Positions 55,428 to 64,000 of a DNA stretch of 64,000 nucleotides are shown here, piece after piece (within the stretch, counting starts at the first letter, position 1; every line of letters begins with the position of its first letter). Below the pieces are notes generated by a model. It searched no databases. It was not told the origin of the DNA and saw nothing but the letters and a program-made list of their open reading frames with translations. Position numbers and translations under genes: made by a program. This stretch comes from an uncultured Ruminococcus sp. (lineage in GTDB: Bacteria > Bacillota > Clostridia > Oscillospirales > Ruminococcaceae). The DNA lies in contig UQYQ01000003.1 of NCBI GenBank assembly GCA_900545345.1, positions 90,326-154,325 on the forward strand, read 5' to 3'.

Positions 55428-55487
55428 TTGACATTCAAAAAAAATTGGGTATAATAATACTTAGCACTCGATATAAAAGAGTGCTAA
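55428..55487 (+). promoter_or_regulatory. Heat-shock promoter with CIRCE operator
   Basis: TTGACA (55428-55433), 16 bases, TATAAT (55450-55455). CIRCE follows at 55461-55487: TTAGCACTC, nine bases, GAGTGCTAA, an exact consensus. HrcA bound here represses the hrcA-grpE-dnaK-dnaJ operon. Confidence 0.95.
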
Positions 55488-55531
55488 CACTCAGTAAATT
55501 AAAGTGATAATAGATACAGGAGGTTATCGGC

Positions 55532-56596
55532 TTGGATGAGCGAAAGCTAAAAATATTGACTGCTGTGGTTGATGAATATATAGTTACCGGTGAGCCGGTA
55601 GGCTCAAAGGCTATGATGAAATATATAAAAGCTTCGTCAGCGACCATAAGAAATGAAATGGCAGAGCTTGAAAAGCAAGGATATCTTGAACAGCCTCATA
55701 CCTCCGCAGGAAGAGTTCCGACATATAAAGGATATAGATTTTATGTTGATAAGCTTGTTGAAACCGACCCTTTAACAAAAGAGGAAAAGGATTTAATTGA
55801 AGCTATGCTTCCTATAGGTGAAGATTTAACGGAAGAAGCAATTGTTCAGTCTGCTTCAACTGCACTGGCGGAACTGACAAAGTGTGCAACGGTTGTTGCA
55901 ACCGAAACACCGAAGTTTTCTATTATCTCAAAGGTTGAAGTTATTCCTACAGGAAAGCGAATGTATGTGCTGCTCTTAATTACATCTTCGGGTAATATAA
56001 AGAACAAAGTATGCAGACTTCAGTTTGATTTGACCAATGAACAGCTTGAATTCTTTTCAAATTTTTTAAGAGAGAATTTAGAAGGAATTGAAATAGATAA
56101 GCTTTCTGATGATTTGCTGAAAAGGCTTGAAGAAGCAATGGGCACATATATGATGACTCTTTCGCCTCTTGTTTCTGAGATTTATAAAATGTCAAAAGAA
56201 ATAACGCAAAAGGAAATTTCACTTAAAGGCGAGAGGAACCTTTTGAAGTGTGATGAATTTGATAAAAACGAAATCATTGAGTTCTTAGATCATAAGAAAG
56301 AAATTGCAAAACTGTTTGACAGCAGTTTTTCGGGACTTCATGTTATGTTTTCGCCTGAAGATGAAGGCTTTGTCATAAATAATTCAAGCATGATAACATC
56401 TCAGTATAAAAAAGGCGGCAAGCCGGTAGGCACGCTTGGTCTTATCGGACCTATGAGAATTGACTATGCGAAGTTCATTCCTTATCTTGAGTATTTTACA
56501 AACAGGATTTCCGATATGATTTCGGAAAATGAATATGACACAGAGGATATTAGCAATATAGATGACATTGAAGATTTTACACCGAAAGGAGAATGA
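55532..56596 (+). CDS. hrcA: Heat-inducible transcription repressor HrcA
   Basis: A 354-residue repressor binding the CIRCE site just upstream, so it is autoregulated. The N-terminal winged helix (LKILTAVVDEYIVTGEPVGS, SSATIRNEMAELEKQGYLEQ, PHTSAGRVPTYKGYRFYVD) is diagnostic. The C-terminal part holds the GAF-like dimer domain and ends in an acidic tail. Start is TTG at 55532, with GGAGG eight bases upstream and no better ATG. The stop overlaps the region of the grpE SD. Confidence 0.96.
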   Translation: MDERKLKILTAVVDEYIVTGEPVGSKAMMKYIKASSATIRNEMAELEKQGYLEQPHTSAGRVPTYKGYRFYVDKLVETDPLTKEEKDLIEAMLPIGEDLTEEAIVQSASTALAELTKCATVVATETPKFSIISKVEVIPTGKRMYVLLLITSSGNIKNKVCRLQFDLTNEQLEFFSNFLRENLEGIEIDKLSDDLLKRLEEAMGTYMMTLSPLVSEIYKMSKEITQKEISLKGERNLLKCDEFDKNEIIEFLDHKKEIAKLFDSSFSGLHVMFSPEDEGFVINNSSMITSQYKKGGKPVGTLGLIGPMRIDYAKFIPYLEYFTNRISDMISENEYDTEDISNIDDIEDFTPKGE

Positions 56597-56598
56597 TT

Positions 56599-57150
56599 AT
56601 GGCTGATGAAAAAGATTTAGAAGAGGTTACAGAAGAAACCGAAGAGAATAAAGAAATTAACTGCTCTGAAAGTGAGAATAAGGCTTCTGAAGAGAAAGAG
56701 CCGGAGCAAACAGCTGAAGAAAAGCTTTCAGCAGAGCTTGATGAGCAGAAAGACAAATATATGAGGCTTATGGCTGAGTATGACAATTTCAGAAAGCGTT
56801 CGGCTAAAGAAAGACTTGATATTTCGGCGACGACAGTCGGGAACACAATTAACGAAATACTCCCGGTATTTGATAATTTTGAAAGAGCTTTAAATGCCGA
56901 AACAACTGATGAAACATATAAATCCGGTGTTGAAATGATTTTCAATCAGTTCGGTGAAACATTAAAAAAGCTCGGCGTTGAAATCATTGACCCTTTGGGC
57001 GAAACCTTTGACCCGAATATAGCTAATGCGGTTAATCAGATTGAAGACGAGAATTTAGGGGAAAATGAAGTAGCACAGGTTTTTCAAAAGGGTTATAAAA
57101 TAGGTGATAAGATAATAAGATATGCTATGGTAGTGGTTGCAAACCCTTAA
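56599..57150 (+). CDS. grpE: Nucleotide exchange factor GrpE
   Basis: A 183-residue DnaK co-chaperone. It has an acidic N-terminal tail of about 45 residues, a long coiled coil (LDEQKDKYMRLMAEYDNFRK) and the beta domain with DPLGETFDPNIANAV and VAQVFQKGYKIGDKIIRYAMVVVA. The ATG at 56599 is preferred over 56593, which is one base from the SD. Part of the CIRCE operon. Confidence 0.96.
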   Translation: MADEKDLEEVTEETEENKEINCSESENKASEEKEPEQTAEEKLSAELDEQKDKYMRLMAEYDNFRKRSAKERLDISATTVGNTINEILPVFDNFERALNAETTDETYKSGVEMIFNQFGETLKKLGVEIIDPLGETFDPNIANAVNQIEDENLGENEVAQVFQKGYKIGDKIIRYAMVVVANP

Positions 57151-57242
57151 TAATGCATATTTTACTTATGTCGGTCACAATTCGGTGTCTGACAATTATA
57201 TAATAAAAATAACAATTAAAGTTTAGAAAGGAAATGTTAATT

Positions 57243-59090
57243 ATGAGTAAGATTATCGGAATTGATTTAGGAACAACAAACTCATGCGTTGCAGTTATGG
57301 AGGGCGGAGAAGCAGTTGTAATTCCTAACAGCGAAGGTGCAAGAACAACTCCATCGGTAGTCGGAGTTTCAAAAACAGGCGACAGACTTGTAGGTCAGGT
57401 TGCTAAAAGACAGGCAGTAACAAACTTTGACAACACAGTTATCTCTATCAAGAGACATATGGGTTCGGATTATAAAGCTAAAATGGGCGGCAAGGAATAT
57501 ACCCCTCAGGAGATTTCGGCAATGGTTCTTCAAAAGCTGAAGGCTGACGCAGAAGCTTATTTAGGTGAGCCTGTTACAGAGGCTGTTATTACTGTTCCTG
57601 CATATTTCACAGACGCTCAGAGACAGGCAACAAAAGACGCAGGTCAGATTGCAGGACTTACTGTAAAAAGAATTATCAACGAGCCTACTGCTGCTGCTTT
57701 ATCATACGGTCTTGATAAAGAGGATGACCAAAAGGTTATGGTTTATGACTTAGGCGGCGGAACTTTTGATGTTTCAATTATTGAAATGGGCGAGGGCGTC
57801 ACCGAGGTTTTGGCAACAGCAGGTAACAACCGTCTCGGCGGTGATGACTTTGACCAGAGAATTATTGACTGGATGGTAAGTGAGTTCAAAGCTGCTGAGG
57901 GGATTGACCTTTCAAGCGACAAGATGGCTATGCAAAGACTTAAAGAAGCTGCTGAAAAGGCTAAGATTGAGCTTTCGTCAACAGCAACATCAGCTATTAA
58001 TCTTCCGTTTATAACAGCAGATGCAACAGGACCAAAGCATATGGATTTAACTCTTTCACAGGCTAAGTTCAATGAATTGACTGCTGACCTTGTTGAGAAT
58101 ACAATGGGACCTGTTCGTCAGGCATTGTCAGACTCAGGACTTTCGGCAAGCGAGCTTAATAAAGTGCTTATGGTCGGTGGTTCTTCAAGAATCCCTGCTG
58201 TTCAGGAAGCTGTGCAGAAATTCATCGGCAAAGAGCCGTTCAAGGGTATCAACCCTGACGAGTGTGTAGCACTCGGAGCTGCTTATCAAGGCGGAGTTTT
58301 AGGCGGAGATGTTAAAGACGGATTGCTTCTTCTTGATGTAACTCCACTTTCACTCGGACTTGAAACAATGGGCGGAGTTTGCACAAAGATTATTGAAAGA
58401 AATACAACAATTCCTACTAAGAAGTCACAGATATTCTCAACAGCGGCAGATAACCAGTCAGCAGTTGATATCAATGTTCTTCAGGGTGAAAGAGAATTCG
58501 CTAAGGATAACAAACAGCTCGGTATGTTCCGTCTTGACGGTATTGCACCGGCTCCTAGAGGAATCCCTCAGATTGAAGTAACTTTTGATATTGACGCTAA
58601 CGGTATTGTTCATGTTTCCGCTAAGGATTTGGGAACAGGAAAAGAGCAGAATATTACAATTACTTCTTCAACTAATATGTCAAAAGACGATATTGATAAA
58701 GCTGTTAAAGAAGCAGAAGCATTCGCAGCAGAGGATAAGAAGAAAAAAGAAGAGGTTGACACAAGAAACCAGGCAGATCAGATGGTATTCCAGTGTGAAA
58801 AATCTTTAGGTGAGTTCGGTGACAAGATTTCTGCCGATGAAAAATCTTCAGTTCAGGCTAAAATCGACGCTCTTAAAGAAGCTTTAAAGGGTACTGACAT
58901 TGAAGCTATTAAGGCTAAGCAGAAAGAACTTGAAACAGAATTCCAGGGTATTGCTACAAAGGTTTATCAGCAGGCAGCTCAGGCACAGCAGGCAGCCGGT
59001 GCTCAGGCAGGTCCCGACATGGGTTCAGACGGAGCATCACAGGATAACAATGATGATGTTATCGATGCAGAGTTCAGTGACGCTGAATAA
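57243..59090 (+). CDS. dnaK: Chaperone DnaK (Hsp70)
   Basis: A 615-residue ATP-dependent chaperone. Signatures: IIGIDLGTTNSCVAVMEGG, VYDLGGGTFDVSIIEMG, VLMVGGSSRIPAVQE, linker DGLLLLDVTPLSLGLETMGG, and the substrate domain ending in a Gln/Ala-rich lid and the usual acidic VIDAEF tail. The ATG at 57243 has AAAGGA ten bases upstream. It lies 92 bases after grpE in the same operon. Confidence 0.98.
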   Translation: MSKIIGIDLGTTNSCVAVMEGGEAVVIPNSEGARTTPSVVGVSKTGDRLVGQVAKRQAVTNFDNTVISIKRHMGSDYKAKMGGKEYTPQEISAMVLQKLKADAEAYLGEPVTEAVITVPAYFTDAQRQATKDAGQIAGLTVKRIINEPTAAALSYGLDKEDDQKVMVYDLGGGTFDVSIIEMGEGVTEVLATAGNNRLGGDDFDQRIIDWMVSEFKAAEGIDLSSDKMAMQRLKEAAEKAKIELSSTATSAINLPFITADATGPKHMDLTLSQAKFNELTADLVENTMGPVRQALSDSGLSASELNKVLMVGGSSRIPAVQEAVQKFIGKEPFKGINPDECVALGAAYQGGVLGGDVKDGLLLLDVTPLSLGLETMGGVCTKIIERNTTIPTKKSQIFSTAADNQSAVDINVLQGEREFAKDNKQLGMFRLDGIAPAPRGIPQIEVTFDIDANGIVHVSAKDLGTGKEQNITITSSTNMSKDDIDKAVKEAEAFAAEDKKKKEEVDTRNQADQMVFQCEKSLGEFGDKISADEKSSVQAKIDALKEALKGTDIEAIKAKQKELETEFQGIATKVYQQAAQAQQAAGAQAGPDMGSDGASQDNNDDVIDAEFSDAE

Positions 59091-59280
59091 TTTTTGATAA
59101 TACTATAGTAAAAGGGAGGACTATGTTCTCCCATTTTGCATATGAAGCAGAGAGATTTCAGTAATGAAATTACTGTAATTTCAGAAGTATATTTAATTAT
59201 GGGTTTATTTTTTAATATTTATATGCAAAACATTAAACATCGGAAGGAGTGCATATTCCTGAGGGAATATGGTTATATCT

Positions 59281-60423
59281 ATGGCAGACAAAAGAGATTA
59301 TTATGAGGTGCTCGGAGTTTCAAAAGGTGCTTCTGATGACGAACTGAAAAAGGCATACAGAAAGCTTGCTAAAAAGTATCATCCTGATTTGCATCCTGAT
59401 GATAAGGAGGCAGAGGCTAAGTTTAAAGAAGTAAACGAAGCGTATGAGGTTCTTTCTGACAGTGATAAAAGGGCTAAATATGACCAGTTCGGACACGCAG
59501 GTGTAGACCCTAGCTACGGAGGCGGTGCAGGAGCAGGCGGTTTCGGAGGCTTCGGTGGGTTTGGAGATATGGGTGATATTTTCGATTCGATTTTCGGCTC
59601 GTTTGGAGGAGGACGCTCATCAAACCCTAATGCACCGAGAAAAGGGCAGGATATTCGTGCAAGTGTGACAATAGATTTTATGGAAGCCTGCAAAGGTAAA
59701 AAAATTGAAGTGAGAATGAACAAAATGGAGAAATGTCCTGACTGCGGCGGTACAGGTGCAGCACCGGGTACTTCTTCAAAAACATGTCCTGACTGCGGCG
59801 GAAGAGGACAGGTAAATGTTCAGCAAAGGACGCCTTTCGGTTCAATAACTTCGACGAGAGTTTGTTCAAGGTGTTCAGGACAGGGAAAAATTATTGAGTC
59901 ACCGTGCTCAAGATGCGGCGGACAGGGAAGAACAAGAACTTCGGCAAGAAGAGAAATTGAAATTCCTGCCGGTATTGATAACGGTCAGACACTCCGTGTT
60001 GCAGGTGCAGGTGACGCAGGAATCAACGGCGGTCCTAACGGAGATTTGAATGTAACTGTTTCAGTAAGACGGGACAGTGTATTTGAGCGTGACGGTTTTG
60101 ATGTATGGACAGAGATTCCGCTGACATTTGCACAGGTGACTTTAGGTGATGAGATTACCGTTCCGACAGTTGACGGCAAGGTAAGATATACAGTTCCTGC
60201 CGGAACACAAACAGGAACTGTATTCAGGCTCAGAGGAAAGGGAATCAAAAAGCTCAACAGAAATGACAAGGGCGACCACTATGTGAGGGTTGTTGTTGAA
60301 ACGCCTAAAGGTCTGAGCAAGGAAATGGTTAAAAGACTCAATGATTTTGACAATCTTTTAAGTGAAAAGAATTACGCCAAAAGACAAAGCTTCTTTTCAA
60401 AGCTTAAAGAGAAATTAATGTAA
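59281..60423 (+). CDS. dnaJ: Chaperone DnaJ (Hsp40)
   Basis: A 380-residue type I J-protein. J domain with HPD (KKYHPDLHPDDKEAEAKFKE), Gly/Phe-rich linker (residues about 75-115), four CxxCxGxG zinc repeats (CPDCGGTG, CPDCGGRG, CSRCSGQG, CSRCGGQG) and the C-terminal substrate domains. The ATG at 59281 is the usual MADKRDYYEVLG start; AAGGAG lies 30 bases upstream with an ATATTCC/GGGAATAT hairpin between, while an ATG at 59269 lies directly on that hairpin. Its leader of 190 bases after dnaK has no clear promoter. Confidence 0.97.
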   Translation: MADKRDYYEVLGVSKGASDDELKKAYRKLAKKYHPDLHPDDKEAEAKFKEVNEAYEVLSDSDKRAKYDQFGHAGVDPSYGGGAGAGGFGGFGGFGDMGDIFDSIFGSFGGGRSSNPNAPRKGQDIRASVTIDFMEACKGKKIEVRMNKMEKCPDCGGTGAAPGTSSKTCPDCGGRGQVNVQQRTPFGSITSTRVCSRCSGQGKIIESPCSRCGGQGRTRTSARREIEIPAGIDNGQTLRVAGAGDAGINGGPNGDLNVTVSVRRDSVFERDGFDVWTEIPLTFAQVTLGDEITVPTVDGKVRYTVPAGTQTGTVFRLRGKGIKKLNRNDKGDHYVRVVVETPKGLSKEMVKRLNDFDNLLSEKNYAKRQSFFSKLKEKLM

Positions 60424-60433
60424 TAAATTTTTC

Positions 60434-60472
60434 AACCTATCGGTTTATTTTTATAATCGATAGGTTTTTTTA
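60434..60472 (+). terminator. Heat-shock operon terminator
   Basis: AACCTATCG and CGATAGGTT followed by TTTTTT. Confidence 0.85.
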
Positions 60473-60604
60473 TTTGTTAAATTATTTTGAATGTTTAGAA
60501 AAAGCTTTCTTTTTGTTGATTTTGTCAAATATTTATGTTAATATAAGACAAGTTAAAAAATATAATATATTCAAGAAAAAATATAGAAAAACAGGAGAAA
60601 AATA

Positions 60605-63349
60605 ATGATAGATTTTATTGATTTAAGTGGTGAATGGTCACTTGAACTTGATGAGAAAATGGAAGGTAAAGAGCTTCCTTTCAGCGACAGTATAACTTTG
60701 CCGAATTCTACATCTAACGCAGGAAAAGGCAGATATAATGAAAATCGGGAAACAGGTTTTTTGACTGATACATATAAGTTTGAGGGATGGGCTTGGTTTT
60801 CAAAAGAAGTTGATTTTTCAAGGGCTGTAGGAAAAAATGCTTTTATTTATTTTGAACGCACCAGAATTTCAACCTTGTTTATTGACGGAAAAGAAATCGG
60901 AAGTTTTGATTCTCTTGTTTCTCCTCATATTTATGATATAACAGACCATATAAGCGAAGGAATACATACTGTTACGGTAAAAGTTTCTAATATCGGATAT
61001 AAAACAGGCGGAGGTCATTTGACTTCTGCTGACACGCAGACAAACTGGAACGGTATTGTCGGAAGAATGGAGCTTCAGATTTTTGACAAGACTTATGTTA
61101 AAAATGTATTTGCGGAAAGTGATATTAAATCAAAAACATTTCATATAAAGGCTGATGTAGTTGGTGAAAGCTGCGGAAAGGTGAGAATTTCGGCAGTTGG
61201 ATTTGACGGACCGAAAGCTAAGAATAATCAAGTTATTTCCCCTTGTGAATATGACTATGAAAACGGAAAAATAGATGTTATATATGAAATGGGCGAGGAC
61301 GCTTATCTTTGGGATGAATACCGTCCGTATCTTTATAATTTATCAATTTCTATCGGTGATGACACATTCTCAACAATTGTGGGTCTTCGTGATTTTAAAA
61401 CCGACGGTGATAAGTTTACAATCAACGGTAAAAAAACTTTCCTAAGAGGGAAGCATGACGGCATGATTTTTCCGAAAACAGGATTTATGCCGACAGATGT
61501 TGCAGGGTGGCTCAGAGTTATGAGTATATCGCAGGATTATGGCATGAATCACTATCGTTATCATACCTGCTGTCCGCCTGAGGCTGCATTTATGGCAGCG
61601 GATATGCTTGGTATTTATATGGAGCCGGAGCTTCCGTTCTGGGGAACTATAGCAGGAAAAAATGAAGAAGAATATAACGAATCAGAGCAGGAATTTCTTA
61701 TCGAAGAAGGCTTTAGAATGATGAATATGTTCGGCAATCATCCGTCTTATTGCATGATGTCGCTTGGCAATGAGCTTTGGGGAAGCACCGAGCGTTTAAA
61801 TGAAATCATCGGAGGATTTAAAGCTGTTGATACAAGGCATCTGTATACACAGGGTTCTAACAATTTTCAGTTCTTCCCGTCGGTTTTGGAAAATGATGAT
61901 TTCTTCTGCGGCGTAAGGCTTTCGGGTGACAGACTGATAAGAGGTTCATATGCAATGTGCGACGCACCTTTAGGTCATGTTCAAACAAGAAAACCTGCAA
62001 CAGATATGTGCTATGACAGTTTAATTCATCCGAGTGTAAGCAAAGGTGAAAACAAATCAAGTGCCGACGGCACTGTACAAATTCAGTATGGAACGACGAT
62101 GAAAACTGTTAAGGCGAGTGAGGCTGATGCAAGTTTCATTCCCAAAGTTCCTATTGTCACACATGAAATCGGACAGTATGAAACATATCCTGATTTTAAT
62201 GAAATTAAGAAATATACAGGCTCGTTAAAGGCTAAAAACTTTGAGGTATTTAAAGAGCGTTTGGAAAAGGCCGGCATGGGACATTTGGCTAAAGATTTCT
62301 TTAAGGCTTCCGGAAAATTGGCAGTTGCTTGCTATAAAGAAGAAATGGAGGCTGTTTTCCGTTCAAGATTGCTGGGAGGATTTCAGATTCTTGATATTCA
62401 GGACTTCAGCGGTCAGGGAACAGCATTAGTCGGAGTTCTTGATGCATTTATGGACGAAAAAGGAACATGTTCACCGAAAGAATGGAAGAAGTTTTGTTCT
62501 GATGCTGTGCTTCTCGGAAGATTTAACAGCTATACCTATGAAAGCGGAGATGCATTCAACGCTCACATTGAGATTGCATATTACAGAAATTACAGCATTG
62601 ACTCAAAGATTTTGACGTGGGAGCTTAAATGTTCCTGCGGAAGCGTTATAGCTATGGGTAATGAAATAATTCATCAAGCCGACGGACAAAATTATATTAA
62701 TATTTGTGATATTGATGTTTCACTTCCTGAGGTTGACTGTGTTCGTACTGTTGAATTGATACTAAAAGTTGACGGAACCGACATTGAGAACTCATATAAG
62801 CTTTGGGTGTTCCCGAAAATTGAAAGTGTTGATATTTCAGGTGCATATTTATTTGAAAGTACTGATTCCTCTGAAGCTAAGAAGCTTTTATCAGAGGGAA
62901 AGACTATACTTATTGTTCCTGATTTGGAAAGGCTGAGTGAAAATAACTTTATAAAAGGATTTTATTGTCAGGACTTCTGGTGTTATCCGATGTTCAGGTC
63001 AATATCAGAATCAATGAACATACCGATTCCTGTAGGTACTATGGGACTTTTGATAGACAATTCTCACCCTGCACTTTCTCAGTTCCCGTGTGAAGTTTTT
63101 TCAACCGAACAGTGGTGGGAAATCGTTGAGAATTCTAAGAGTGAAATTCTTGACAACTGCTATAAAGATAAAAACATTATTGTTCGTACAATTGACAATT
63201 TTGAAAGAAACCACCAGCTTGGTATGCTTTATGAGTATGAGCAGGACGGCGGAAAAGTGGTTGTATGCAATTGTGATTTTGATAAGCTTTCGCAGAGTGC
63301 TGCAGGAAAGCAGTTTATAAAATCCGTGATAGATTATTGCAGGGAATAG
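60605..63349 (+). CDS. Glycoside hydrolase family 2 protein
   Basis: A 914-residue protein with the GH2 order: a sugar-binding jelly roll (residues about 1-160, WFSKEVDFSRAVGKNAFIYF), an immunoglobulin-like domain (to about 265), and a TIM barrel with acid/base Glu390 in MMSLGNELWG and candidate nucleophile Glu521 in VTHEIGQYETYPDF. C-terminal domains of unknown type follow. No signal peptide is visible, so it acts in the cytoplasm on imported oligosaccharides. Beta-galactosidase, mannosidase and glucuronidase members share these motifs; specificity is not decided. AACAGGAG precedes the ATG. No transporter is adjacent. Confidence 0.85.
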   Translation: MIDFIDLSGEWSLELDEKMEGKELPFSDSITLPNSTSNAGKGRYNENRETGFLTDTYKFEGWAWFSKEVDFSRAVGKNAFIYFERTRISTLFIDGKEIGSFDSLVSPHIYDITDHISEGIHTVTVKVSNIGYKTGGGHLTSADTQTNWNGIVGRMELQIFDKTYVKNVFAESDIKSKTFHIKADVVGESCGKVRISAVGFDGPKAKNNQVISPCEYDYENGKIDVIYEMGEDAYLWDEYRPYLYNLSISIGDDTFSTIVGLRDFKTDGDKFTINGKKTFLRGKHDGMIFPKTGFMPTDVAGWLRVMSISQDYGMNHYRYHTCCPPEAAFMAADMLGIYMEPELPFWGTIAGKNEEEYNESEQEFLIEEGFRMMNMFGNHPSYCMMSLGNELWGSTERLNEIIGGFKAVDTRHLYTQGSNNFQFFPSVLENDDFFCGVRLSGDRLIRGSYAMCDAPLGHVQTRKPATDMCYDSLIHPSVSKGENKSSADGTVQIQYGTTMKTVKASEADASFIPKVPIVTHEIGQYETYPDFNEIKKYTGSLKAKNFEVFKERLEKAGMGHLAKDFFKASGKLAVACYKEEMEAVFRSRLLGGFQILDIQDFSGQGTALVGVLDAFMDEKGTCSPKEWKKFCSDAVLLGRFNSYTYESGDAFNAHIEIAYYRNYSIDSKILTWELKCSCGSVIAMGNEIIHQADGQNYINICDIDVSLPEVDCVRTVELILKVDGTDIENSYKLWVFPKIESVDISGAYLFESTDSSEAKKLLSEGKTILIVPDLERLSENNFIKGFYCQDFWCYPMFRSISESMNIPIPVGTMGLLIDNSHPALSQFPCEVFSTEQWWEIVENSKSEILDNCYKDKNIIVRTIDNFERNHQLGMLYEYEQDGGKVVVCNCDFDKLSQSAAGKQFIKSVIDYCRE

Positions 63350-64000
63350 ATTTGAGATAATATTATTTATAATTATAGGGGAAGCTCTTTATTTTCGGGC
63401 GACCCCTGTTTAATTGATAATGGATAATTGAAAATGGATAATGAATAAGTTACTATAAACAGTTCATTACCCACTGTCAATTTTCCACTGTCAATTACAC
63501 ATTGTTCATTATTAATTATCGATTAATCTGACCTGCCGTTTTACTTTGCAGAACATTTATGAAAGCTGAAATAGGCAGAGTGGATGGCGGTTCATTTATT
63601 GGCAAACCGGTAATCAATCAAAGTAAGATCCCGTCGTTGTGCAAATTATAACATTTATCAAACTTATCAAAGATGGAAAGAGTACAAAGCCATGATATTA
63701 TATTCTGATGAAATAATAAATGCGAGATACTATATATTCATGTTTCTTGAATTTAAAAACGCAAATTTGATCAAATGGCATATTCGGAAGCAAAAATCAA
63801 GAAAATAGAAGTCTGCCGTTGTGTAAATTATAATATATATCAAGCTTTCCAAAGGCAGAGAGCCAGCGGTGTAAATGTCAACAGTAAATGCGAAAAAAAG
63901 AGAGCGAAAAAACAAATTTGTGCAAACTGTACAAGAAATAATAAAAAAACTAAAAATCGAACTTATATGTATGACAAATTGTACAAATCACAAACTATTT
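63350..64000. other. Non-coding, repeat-rich region at the window edge
   Basis: Contains a degenerate inverted area (ATTGATAATGGATAATTG against CAATTATCC-like sequence at 63412-63530) and two related segments CCGT(C)GTTGTGCAAATTATAA (63632) and CCGTTGTGTAAATTATAA (63815), each followed by ATNTATCAA. No gene with an SD was found. The region continues past the window. Confidence 0.5.

Overview
The window is AT-rich, low-GC Gram-positive chromosome. Clear Shine-Dalgarno sequences, TTGACA/TATAAT promoters, CIRCE control of hrcA-grpE-dnaK-dnaJ, a TPP riboswitch on an ECF thiT and DUF3781/TnpV/XRE family genes point to class Clostridia, probably a gut Oscillospiraceae (Ruminococcus-like) member. 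The genus is inference.

Layout. 1-5.2 kb: small regulators, a MATE exporter and guaA. 5.17-27.81 kb: two different integrative mobilizable elements (A, 13.3 kb; B, 9.4 kb) sit head-to-tail behind the 3' end of guaA. Three copies of GAGTGGGAAT mark the guaA end, the A/B junction and the right end. Each element has its own paired integrase arm repeats at both ends (TGGCAACA in A, TGACAAC in B, always 11 bp apart). Both share one backbone: leftward XRE repressor, then rightward excisionase-like protein, tyrosine integrase, MobC-like protein, RepA-like ATPase, iteron/hairpin region, Pre/Mob relaxase and TnpV. Cargo sits in two fixed slots. A carries an Abi-like protein in slot 1, and in slot 2 a two-methylase restriction-modification system plus an E2-only (type II-short) CBASS (HNH-SAVED, CD-NTase, E2). 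B carries a trypsin-like protease with a small membrane protein in slot 1 and a PD-(D/E)XK restriction enzyme with an N6-adenine methylase in slot 2. The pair is therefore a stacked defence island. A's relaxase is frameshifted.

27.9-39 kb: a GNAT, a MATE gene with an in-frame stop, a GNAT/polar amino-acid ABC operon, an ABC-F ribosome-protection gene behind a leader-peptide attenuator, a hydroxyacid dehydrogenase, and proBA. 39-45.6 kb: three units of a small XRE/RHH regulator family (two of them inverted copies), a prepilin peptidase, pyrG, a previously unlisted type I toxin-antitoxin locus at about 42.93-43.39 kb, and an acyltransferase. 45.7-52.5 kb: tRNA-Ser, two pseudopilin-like proteins, a CDF transporter, an XRE-membrane protein, thiT with its riboswitch, initiator tRNA and a secreted cyclophilin. 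52.5-63.3 kb: valS, the heat-shock operon and a GH2 glycosidase. The last 650 bases are non-coding and repeat-rich.

Most coding calls rest on motifs read directly from the translations. RNA-level and boundary claims were made by eye and are marked as inference. No database search was run.
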